Made by a program: the position numbers and the translations under genes. A model generated the notes under the pieces. The model worked only from the letters and a program-made list of their open reading frames with translations. It was not told the DNA's origin and ran no database searches. Positions 1 to 5,021 of a stretch of 5,037 nucleotides of DNA are shown piece by piece; the stretch's first letter is position 1, and the number at the start of each line of letters is the position of its first letter. This stretch comes from an uncultured Oscillospiraceae bacterium (GTDB lineage: Bacteria > Bacillota > Clostridia > UBA1381), in NCBI GenBank assembly GCA_945876665.1, contig CAMCPC010000112.1:1-5037 (forward strand), given 5' to 3'.

Positions 1-44
1 ATTATGCGGAAAATGTGGTTAAAGCAATTTTAGACGGTGAATAA
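1..44 (+). CDS. 3' end of an unidentified upstream gene (partial)
   Basis: The frame beginning at base 3 reads YAENVVKAILDGE and stops at TAA 42-44. The other two + frames stop earlier (TAA at 20-22, TAG at 31-33). An intrinsic terminator starts four bases after the TAA, which is the usual arrangement at the end of a real gene and is the main support for this call. The peptide looks like an amphipathic C-terminal helix. Fourteen codons are too few to name a family, so no function is proposed. Confidence 0.55.
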   Translation, partial: YAENVVKAILDGE

Positions 45-47
45 GAC

Positions 48-74
48 AGGGACTGCATCGGCAGTCCTTTTTTT
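48..74 (+). terminator. intrinsic terminator of the upstream gene
   Basis: A 7-bp GC-rich stem, GGACTGC (50-56) with GCAGTCC (61-67), has the tetraloop ATCG and is followed directly by seven T residues (68-74). The stem can be extended by AG (48-49) pairing into the T tract. It lies just after the TAA at 42-44 and ahead of the next promoter, so it separates the two transcription units. Confidence 0.88.
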
Positions 75-79
75 GTGAT

Positions 80-108
80 TGGACAAAATGAATGGTATAT
101 GGTATAAT
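80..108 (+). promoter_or_regulatory. sigma-A-type promoter with extended -10 for the GTPase-nuclease gene
   Basis: The -35 box is TGGACA (80-85, five of six consensus bases). A 17-bp spacer leads to a perfect TATAAT -10 box (103-108), preceded by TG at 100-101, which makes it an extended -10. Transcription should start near base 115, giving a leader of only about 27 nt. The leader has a modest Shine-Dalgarno sequence (GGATAGG, 126-132) ahead of the ATG at 142. No riboswitch, attenuator or leader peptide fits in so short a leader. TetM-type genes often have a long attenuated leader, and none is seen here. Confidence 0.8.
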
Positions 109-141
109 CAAGACAAATAAACTTTGGATAGGTAGATAAAT

Positions 142-2703
142 ATGAACAGACTTGTAATCGGAATACTCGCGCACGTGGATTCGGGCAAAACGACGCTCTC
201 GGAGGGAATGCTATACACCGCGGGCGAGGTGCGTCGTCGTGGCAGGGTTGCCCACGGCGCCGCAGGTCTTGCCACAAACGACATAGAGCGCGACAGAGGG
301 ATCACCATTTTTTCCAAGCAGGCAGTTATGCGTTTCAATGATACGGAATTTACACTTCTTGACACTCCGGGACACGTAGATTTTTCCACTGAAATGGAGC
401 GTACATTGAGCGTGTTGGATTATGCAATTCTCGTTATAAGCGGCACGGACGGCGTACAAAACCACACCGAAACGCTTTGGCGGCTTTTAAAGCGGTACAA
501 TGTGCCTGTGTTTTTGTTTATAAACAAAATGGATTTAAACGCCGACCATGACGCGGTTATGAACGAACTGCGCTATCGTTTCGGCGACGGTTGCATTGAT
601 TTCGGCGCTGACAGAACAAGTGATGAATTTATGGATTCACTTGCCATGTGCGATGAAGTGATTATGAACGGCTTTCTCGAAAACGGCAGCGTCAAAACAG
701 CGGATATACGTAACGCAATCGCAAAACGAAATATATTCCCATGCTTTTTTGGCTCTGCGCTGAAAACAGAGGGTGTAAAGGAATTTCTTGAAGGACTTGA
801 GCTGTACACAATGCGCGCCATATACGATGATAATTTCGGCGCACAGGTTTTTAAGATTTCCGAGGACGAACAAGGCGCGCGCCTTACACATATGAAAATC
901 ACAGGCGGCACACTGAAAGTAAAAACACAGCTTGCGGGTAACAAGAAAAACGAATGGAGCGAGAAGGTTAATCAGATACGCGTATATTCAGGCACAAAAT
1001 ATCAGACCATTGACGAGGCACTGCCCGGTATGGTGTGCGCCGTAACGGGGCTTACGCAGACATACCCCGGTGAGGGTATAGGCTGTGCGTCTGACGCAAA
1101 GGGCGCTGTTCTTGAAAGCGTGCTTACCTACCGCATGGAGCTGCCCAATGATATTGACATTCACACTGCGCTTACTGATTTACGACATCTTGAGGAGGAA
1201 GACCCGCAGCTGCATATCATATGGAGCGAACAGCTGCAGGAAATACACGTACAGGTTATGGGTGAGGTTCAGCTTGAGGTATTGCAGCGCGTTATTTCAG
1301 ACCGTTTTGGCTTTGACGTGGAGTTTACACATGGAAGTATTGCGTATAAGGAAACAATTTCTGCGCCTGTTGAGGGCGTGGGACATTACGAGCCGCTGCG
1401 CCATTATGCGGAGGTGCATCTTCTGCTTGAGCCTGCCGAAAAGGGCAGCGGTATGCAGTTTGCCGTAAATTGCAGCGAGGACGCTCTTGACCGTAACTGG
1501 CAAAGACTTATTTTAACACATCTTAAAGAAAAGCCGCATATCGGTGTGCTGACAGGCTCGCCGATAACCGATATGAAAATAACACTTGTGGCAGGACGCG
1601 CACACCAAAAGCACACCGAGGGCGGTGACTTCCGACAGGCAACCTACCGTGCGGTACGTCAGGGACTTAAAATGGCGCAAAGCGTACTGCTTGAGCCGTA
1701 CTATGAATTTCATCTTGAAGTCCCCACCGAAAACATAGGACGTGCTATGACAGACATACAGCAAATGGGCGGAACATTTTCCTCTCCCGAAACCTACGGT
1801 GACATGACAATCATTTCAGGCAGAGCGCCCGTTTCAACCATGCGCGAATACTCTAAAGATGTAATCAGCTACACAAGCGGCAAGGGACGCTTAAACTGTA
1901 TTTTAAGCGGTTATGAACCCTGCCACAACTCGGACGAGGTAATCGCCGAAATCGGCTATGACAGCGACACCGACCTTGAAAACCCTGCCGATTCCGTATT
2001 CTGTTCACACGGTGCAGGCTTTACTGTCAAATGGAACGAGGTGTATGACCATATGCACCTTGAGGGAATACGCTTTGATGAGGGCAACGAAGACGATGAG
2101 GAAACCGTAAGACAGCGTGCTGAAAATTACCTCGACATGGTTGCGGACGACAATGAACTTATGCAGATTTTTGAGCGCACATACGGACCTGTAACACGAA
2201 AGGTATCATCTTATACCGTCAGAAAAACCGCCACGCCGCAGAAAAAATACGGAAAAGCAAAACCGCTGCCGCAGGGTCCCGAATATTTGCTTGTTGACGG
2301 CTACAACATCATTTTTGCGTGGGACGAATTAAAAGAGCTTGCCAAAAGCAGTCTTGAATCCGCACGTGACAGACTGATTGATATTCTGTGCAATTACCGC
2401 GGATTCAGACAGTGCGAGCTGATACTTGTGTTTGATGCGTACAAGGTCAAGGGCAATACAGGCAGTGTTGAAAAAATCCATAATATAAACGTGGTATACA
2501 CAAAGGAAGCCGAAACGGCTGATATGTATATTGAAAAGACAACCCATGAGCTTGGCAAAAAGCACCGCGTTCGCGTTGCCACCTCCGATAATCTTGAACA
2601 GATTATTATTCTCGGAAACGGCGCGACAAGAATTTCAGCGGACGAATTTTTGCATGAAGTCAAAAGCGCGGAAAAGGCGATAATGGAAATTATTTCAGGA
2701 TGA
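142..2703 (+). CDS. EF-G/TetM-like translation GTPase fused to a Rae1 (YacP)-like NYN nuclease domain
   Basis: An 853-residue cytoplasmic protein expected to bind the ribosome. The GTPase domain is complete: AHVDSGKT P-loop (10-17), RGITI switch I (52-56), DTPGH (74-78), NKMD (128-131) and GSA (204-206). EF-G-like domains II (about 233-325), III (about 330-395), IV (about 400-515) and V (about 516-595, beginning LLEPYYEFHLEVP) follow. This part resembles TetM-class ribosomal protection proteins, which run about 640 residues, but the domain IV tip reads AHQKHTEGGDF and not the TetM YYSPVS type. Residues about 596-690 form an extra segment with CHN (594-596) and CSHGAGF (621-627). A basic, proline-containing linker (691-712) leads to a NYN/PIN-like domain (714-853). 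That domain shows LLVDGYN (D719), VFDAYKVKG (D765), TKEAETADMYIEK (D794) and VATSDNLEQ (D816), closely matching Bacillus Rae1/YacP but without its last 30 or so residues. The ATG at 142 follows a weak GGATAGG. It is a single-gene unit with its own promoter. Many databases would label it tetracycline resistance; I regard that as unproven. Confidence 0.93.
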   Translation: MNRLVIGILAHVDSGKTTLSEGMLYTAGEVRRRGRVAHGAAGLATNDIERDRGITIFSKQAVMRFNDTEFTLLDTPGHVDFSTEMERTLSVLDYAILVISGTDGVQNHTETLWRLLKRYNVPVFLFINKMDLNADHDAVMNELRYRFGDGCIDFGADRTSDEFMDSLAMCDEVIMNGFLENGSVKTADIRNAIAKRNIFPCFFGSALKTEGVKEFLEGLELYTMRAIYDDNFGAQVFKISEDEQGARLTHMKITGGTLKVKTQLAGNKKNEWSEKVNQIRVYSGTKYQTIDEALPGMVCAVTGLTQTYPGEGIGCASDAKGAVLESVLTYRMELPNDIDIHTALTDLRHLEEEDPQLHIIWSEQLQEIHVQVMGEVQLEVLQRVISDRFGFDVEFTHGSIAYKETISAPVEGVGHYEPLRHYAEVHLLLEPAEKGSGMQFAVNCSEDALDRNWQRLILTHLKEKPHIGVLTGSPITDMKITLVAGRAHQKHTEGGDFRQATYRAVRQGLKMAQSVLLEPYYEFHLEVPTENIGRAMTDIQQMGGTFSSPETYGDMTIISGRAPVSTMREYSKDVISYTSGKGRLNCILSGYEPCHNSDEVIAEIGYDSDTDLENPADSVFCSHGAGFTVKWNEVYDHMHLEGIRFDEGNEDDEETVRQRAENYLDMVADDNELMQIFERTYGPVTRKVSSYTVRKTATPQKKYGKAKPLPQGPEYLLVDGYNIIFAWDELKELAKSSLESARDRLIDILCNYRGFRQCELILVFDAYKVKGNTGSVEKIHNINVVYTKEAETADMYIEKTTHELGKKHRVRVATSDNLEQIIILGNGATRISADEFLHEVKSAEKAIMEIISG

Positions 2704-2716
2704 AAAATGAGTAATA

Positions 2717-2750
2717 AAATGGACGTGCATATGCACGTCCATTTCTATTT
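2717..2750. terminator. perfect palindrome, probable bidirectional terminator between convergent genes
   Basis: The 14 bases 2717-2730 are followed directly by their exact reverse complement (2731-2744), centred on GCATATGC. In RNA this gives a stable GC-rich stem with a small terminal loop. Downstream on + comes ATTTCTATTT, and on - comes ATTTTATTACTCATTTTT; both are T-rich but interrupted. It lies 13 bp after the TGA of the GTPase-nuclease gene and about 30 bp after the end of the convergent PrsW-type gene, so it can serve both transcripts. The broken T tracts make it weaker than the terminator at 48-74. Confidence 0.65.
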
Positions 2751-2774
2751 CCAAAAATTATCATTAGAGCTTAT

Positions 2775-4226
2775 TTATACCTGTACAACCTGTTTTTGCA
2801 ACAAAAACTTATATTCGGGCGATGCTATGTAAAATGGCATATTGACTTCAACCCATATCCCCGGCTGTATACGCTGACCATTTATAAGGAAAGTTCCGGC
2901 AGTGGAATTGTGGTCGAATACATAAAATTTGCCAAACAAACACTTTACCGAGCAATGCCTGCGGCTGACATGATTGCAATATGCGGGAAATACTATATTA
3001 CACAGCGCAGGGTCTCTGCCGATAGTTACAATATCCTCCAGTCCAAACACCGCTCCGCTATACGGTCCTCCTGCCGCCGCAACGGAATACTTTTCCTGCC
3101 TATTTTGCATTCGGCTTTGTTCCTTAAGTCGCACAGCGTCATACGCTACCGTATTCACCTGTTTTAGGCAGCAACTGATAAGGGCAATTACGGATATCAG
3201 CGCAATAACTACAAAACCTATATGCAGAGGAGTATTTAAAAATAACAGAAGGATTTCCGGGATAAAGTATGTACTGCCATTCCACATAAAATGAAGAAAC
3301 ATTGATATAATCATAAATCCGGCAAAATGCGCGAAAGAAAATTTACCCGTTCCTACATTACTTTTGGCTAACACATATGCTCCGCCCTCCATTGCAGCCC
3401 ATGCGATATGGGTTCCCGGAACATATAAATTCCTCTGAAAAAAGACATGGTTAGCTGCTGAAACGTTTGTTAATACCAATGCAGTGTCATTAACATAATC
3501 TACCTGCACCGCATTTCCGAGTAAGCCCATATTGACAATATAATAAATATTTTCAAATGCGGCAAAGCCCGCCCCAACAGCAGCGCCAATCAACAAACCT
3601 CCGAAGCCGTACTTTGTTTTCAGATGGTTTATGAAAATTATTGATACAAGTAATTTTGCAGGCTCCTCCAGCAACGGAGCAAAAAATGAATATTGATTTA
3701 AAATTGGAAATACTGTACCAAAAAAAAGCGTACATATAATTGACATCAGACCACCTATAAGAAAAATCATCAGTATCGTGTACAATGGTATATCTCTTGG
3801 TACATTTATTTCCCAGAAAAACGTAAGCACCGAAAGCGGTATCAAAAGCGAGCCGACAAACCACATAAGATAATTTCCGGCTGAATGTCCGAACATGTAA
3901 GCTGTTATGAAGCATAGTACAATAAATATTATTGAAAAAATTAATATACGGAAAAACAGCCACGGTCTCTGCCATTCACCAAGCATCTGCTCCGGAGTGG
4001 GCGTTGTAAAATCAGTACCGGACATAAACAGTTTTTCTCCGGCGCTTTTTTCATGTTTCTTGAACACGCCGGAAAATAAGTCACCAAGCGAAATACTATT
4101 AAAACCGACTCTTGGGTACATACGATTGTTATATGCCCCTGCGCCGACCGGCATAACGGCATTACCGCAAAACGGACATCTTACAGAATTATCCGATATC
4201 TGTCTTCTGCATCTGTTACAATACAT
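2775..4226 (-). CDS. zinc-ribbon / PrsW-type intramembrane protease / FHA domain membrane protein
   Basis: A 483-residue polytopic membrane protein, numbered here from the ATG at 4224-4226. It begins MYCNRC, and C3, C6, C17 and C20 form a CxxC/CxxC zinc ribbon. A polar, flexible stretch runs to about residue 85. Hydrophobic helices follow at about 88-113, 118-139, 148-171, 178-202, 207-233, 270-286, 298-316 and 322-353. PrsW signatures are present: LLEEPAK (E187, E188, K191), FAAFEN (F221, E225) and HFMWN (H312), with another conserved-looking histidine in THIAW (H273). PrsW proteases cleave membrane substrates, classically the anti-sigma factor RsiW of Bacillus. The C-terminal part (about 395-483) is an FHA phosphothreonine-binding domain with GR (403-404), SRRH (421-424), NST (440-442) and NG (449-450). 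Both soluble domains should be cytoplasmic. The frame stays open upstream to 4472, and a GTG at 4311-4313 could be taken as the start, but that GTG lies between the -35 and -10 boxes of the promoter. The ATG at 4226 also fits the usual start of zinc-ribbon proteins. Its Shine-Dalgarno is poor (GGAG 21 nt upstream), so the start is probable, not certain. Confidence 0.88.
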   Translation of the reverse strand: MYCNRCRRQISDNSVRCPFCGNAVMPVGAGAYNNRMYPRVGFNSISLGDLFSGVFKKHEKSAGEKLFMSGTDFTTPTPEQMLGEWQRPWLFFRILIFSIIFIVLCFITAYMFGHSAGNYLMWFVGSLLIPLSVLTFFWEINVPRDIPLYTILMIFLIGGLMSIICTLFFGTVFPILNQYSFFAPLLEEPAKLLVSIIFINHLKTKYGFGGLLIGAAVGAGFAAFENIYYIVNMGLLGNAVQVDYVNDTALVLTNVSAANHVFFQRNLYVPGTHIAWAAMEGGAYVLAKSNVGTGKFSFAHFAGFMIISMFLHFMWNGSTYFIPEILLLFLNTPLHIGFVVIALISVIALISCCLKQVNTVAYDAVRLKEQSRMQNRQEKYSVAAAGGPYSGAVFGLEDIVTIGRDPALCNIVFPAYCNHVSRRHCSVKCLFGKFYVFDHNSTAGTFLINGQRIQPGIWVEVNMPFYIASPEYKFLLQKQVVQV

Positions 4227-4301
4227 AGATTTGTTTATAATACAATTCTCCAAATTCAGGATAATTATATCAATTCTCCCTTCCCCCAATTTTATGTCTA
4301 T

Positions 4302-4330
4302 ATTATATAACACAAGTTTTGCATTGTCAA
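4302..4330 (-). promoter_or_regulatory. near-perfect sigma-A promoter for the PrsW/FHA gene
   Basis: On the - strand TTGACA (4325-4330) is separated by exactly 17 bp from TATAAT (4302-4307), both matching consensus completely. Transcription should start near 4295. This leaves a leader of about 70 nt before the ATG at 4226 that contains a purine run, GGGGGAAGGGAG (about 4276-4287). No start codon in the right frame lies at a proper distance from that run. The promoter places the GTG at 4313 outside the transcript and so decides against the longer 512-residue reading. Confidence 0.85.
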
Positions 4331-4357
4331 TAAATGGTGATTTTTGCCCATGTGAAT

Positions 4358-4480
4358 AACGCTTGCGTTGTAGGCATGTTGCATCAGCAACAAACGGCGT
4401 GGCAAAAGCGCTTTCGTTTTGCTTGCAAAACGAAAATTTTGCTCGGGCAATTAAATTGATTAGCGTGAATTTTCACACTA
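4358..4480. repeat. structured intergenic segment with nested hairpins, possible interspersed repeat
   Basis: Between the channel gene and the PrsW/FHA promoter there are at least four inverted repeats. AACG/CGTT has loop CTTG (4358-4369). TGTTGC/GCAACA has loop ATCA (4377-4392). A 10-bp stem has loop CTTG (4412-4435). TAGCGTGAA/TTCACACTA (4461-4480) has one C-A mismatch on + that becomes a G-U pair in - strand RNA. GCAAAA and its complement TTTTGC alternate four times (4402, 4417, 4425, 4437), so the large hairpin competes with two alternative ones. No transposase or clear terminal inverted repeats with target duplication are seen. It may be a small non-autonomous repeat or a regulatory leader; a second copy elsewhere would be needed to show that it is a repeat. 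Confidence 0.5.
4384..4476 (-). CDS. possible 30-residue Cys-rich small peptide with GTG start
   Basis: On the - strand a GTG (4474-4476) opens 30 codons ending at TGA 4384-4386. It sits 7 nt after an excellent Shine-Dalgarno core, AGGAGG (4484-4489), and 17 bp after the TAA of the channel gene, so it would be translated from the channel mRNA. The peptide starts MKIHANQFNCPSK, has a basic middle (QAKRKRF) and ends CHAVCC, with four cysteines in all. It has no membrane helix or signal peptide and no family I recognise. The codons overlap the hairpins of the structured segment, and the start codon itself lies in one of them. It could be a leader peptide, a small protein, or a fortuitous frame inside a repeat. 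The RBS is the only strong evidence. Confidence 0.3.
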   Translation of the reverse strand: MKIHANQFNCPSKIFVLQAKRKRFCHAVCC

Positions 4481-4483
4481 ACC

Positions 4484-4489
4484 CCTCCT
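4484..4489 (-). promoter_or_regulatory. strong Shine-Dalgarno site without an annotated gene
   Basis: On the - strand AAGGAGGGG (4482-4490) is a near-ideal anti-16S match, better than the sites of the neighbouring genes. It lies 4 nt past the TAA of the channel gene (4494-4496) and 7 nt before the GTG at 4476. It is the reason the small reading frame downstream is listed. Confidence 0.55.
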
Positions 4490-4493
4490 TGTA

Positions 4494-4910
4494 TTATTTA
4501 TTAAATTTCTTTATTTTTTCTGACACTTCCCGAAGCTCTTCCTTGGAAAGCTCCGGAAGCTTCTCAAGTTTTTCAAGAAATGTAGAAATCGTTTCTTTTT
4601 CGCGTATCTTAATATACTCCATATAATAGCTCACAACAACTCCGGGAACCATTGCTGTCATAAGTATTCCGTACAATGCTACAAGTATAGTTATCGCACG
4701 TCCAATCCGTGTTGTAACATATATATCACCAAACCCTATCGTTGTAGCCGAAACAAAGCAGTACCAGATACCGTCGCCTACTGTTTTAATCTGAGGTTCA
4801 ACAATCATCAGTACCACTGCCGCCAAGCAAAGAAATATGACAAAACTGAAAAACATTTTAAGCGTCCCTGTATATTTTAAAATTTTTATACATCTTCTTA
4901 ATTTTTTCAT
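4494..4910 (-). CDS. small two-transmembrane potassium channel (Ion_trans_2 type)
   Basis: A 138-residue membrane protein, numbered from the ATG at 4908-4910. A basic N-terminus (MKKLRRCIKILKY) precedes TM1 (about 18-37). A pore helix (about 46-56) leads into the K+ selectivity filter TTIGFGD (56-62), followed by TM2 (about 70-97). The tail (about 100-138) is charged and helical, rich in K and E with leucines at heptad-like spacing, probably a coiled coil that helps tetramer assembly. This is the KcsA-like minimal plan. No RCK, cyclic-nucleotide or voltage-sensor domain is attached. GFGD in place of GYGD is a common variant and should conduct K+. The frame can be extended upstream to an ATG at 4958, but that ATG has no RBS and lies upstream of the predicted transcription start. 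The ATG at 4910 has CAGGGGG six bases ahead. It is codirectional with the PrsW/FHA gene, but 268 bp and a separate promoter lie between them. Confidence 0.9.
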   Translation of the reverse strand: MKKLRRCIKILKYTGTLKMFFSFVIFLCLAAVVLMIVEPQIKTVGDGIWYCFVSATTIGFGDIYVTTRIGRAITILVALYGILMTAMVPGVVVSYYMEYIKIREKETISTFLEKLEKLPELSKEELREVSEKIKKFNK

Positions 4911-4916
4911 GCTTAT

Positions 4917-4922
4917 CCCCCT
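4917..4922 (-). promoter_or_regulatory. ribosome binding site that fixes the channel start
   Basis: On the - strand AGGGGG sits 6 nt before the ATG at 4908-4910. The alternative ATG at 4956-4958 is preceded only by A/T-rich sequence. This site chooses the 138-residue product over the 154-residue one. Confidence 0.75.
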
Positions 4923-4948
4923 GAAAACATCATGTTTTAATATATTAT

Positions 4949-4977
4949 ATTTTATCATATATTGGAATAATTTTCAA
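4949..4977 (-). promoter_or_regulatory. sigma-A-type promoter with extended -10 for the channel gene
   Basis: On the - strand TTGAAA (4972-4977) is separated by 17 bp from TAAAAT (4949-4954). Each box matches five of six consensus bases, and TGA directly before the -10 gives an extended -10. The predicted start of transcription is near 4942, so the ATG at 4958 would not be on the mRNA, while the leader of about 30 nt contains the RBS at 4917-4922. The region is very A/T rich, so a second overlapping -10 is possible. Confidence 0.7.
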
Positions 4978-4986
4978 TATTCTATA

Positions 4987-5021
4987 AAAATATCCTATGA
5001 CTTAACGCCATAGGATATTTT
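4987..5021. terminator. bidirectional intrinsic terminator
   Basis: Thirteen bases (4987-4999, AAAATATCCTATG) pair perfectly with 5009-5021 (CATAGGATATTTT) around a 9-nt loop. Read on -, the stem ends in ATATTTTTATA, a good terminator for a gene entering from beyond 5037. Read on +, it ends in TTTT. On the - strand, bases 5025-5037 could be the last codons of such a gene (TAA at 5025-5027, or TGA at 5021-5023 in another frame), but too little is visible to call it. The stem is A/T rich in its lower half. Confidence 0.75.

Noticed and set aside
573..944. 123-residue open frame antisense to the GTPase gene
   Set aside because: It lies wholly within a gene with unambiguous motifs, has no recognisable domain or RBS, and is a by-product of that gene's codon pattern. 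The same applies to the other antisense frames across 142-2703.
142..2703. Tetracycline resistance gene of the tet(M)/tet(W)/tet(O) class
   Set aside because: Overall similarity fits, but the domain IV tip motif is absent, the protein carries an extra 260 or so residues including a nuclease domain, and there is no attenuated leader or mobile element nearby. No resistance symbol is assigned.
2796..3294. Two + strand frames of 106 and 123 residues antisense to the PrsW/FHA gene
   Set aside because: They overlap the FHA-coding and membrane regions on the opposite strand. Their compositions look like shadow translations and no promoter or RBS is seen.
4227..4313. 29-residue N-terminal extension of the PrsW/FHA protein from GTG 4313
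   Set aside because: It overlaps the -10 box and lies upstream of the predicted transcription start. It has no RBS, and the zinc ribbon begins naturally at the ATG at 4226.
3907..4359. 150-residue + strand frame covering the start of the PrsW/FHA gene
   Set aside because: It runs antisense through the zinc-ribbon coding region and the promoter. No domain is seen, and the real gene on - is strongly supported.
4412..4440. Intrinsic terminator of the channel gene
   Set aside because: The hairpin is strong, but on the - strand it is followed by GCGCTTTTGCC and not a direct U run. The short TTTT lies on the + side, where no gene needs it, so termination here is not claimed.
4358..4480. CRISPR array or tRNA/rRNA gene in the structured intergenic region
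   Set aside because: The inverted repeats differ from one another and are not regularly spaced direct repeats with unique spacers. No cloverleaf or conserved T-loop sequence is present.
4363..4626. 87-residue + strand frame over the structured segment and the end of the channel gene
   Set aside because: It crosses the hairpins and the antisense of the channel tail, and has no Shine-Dalgarno sequence.
4911..4958. 16-residue N-terminal extension of the channel from ATG 4958
   Set aside because: It has no RBS and lies upstream of the start of transcription predicted from the promoter at 4949-4977.
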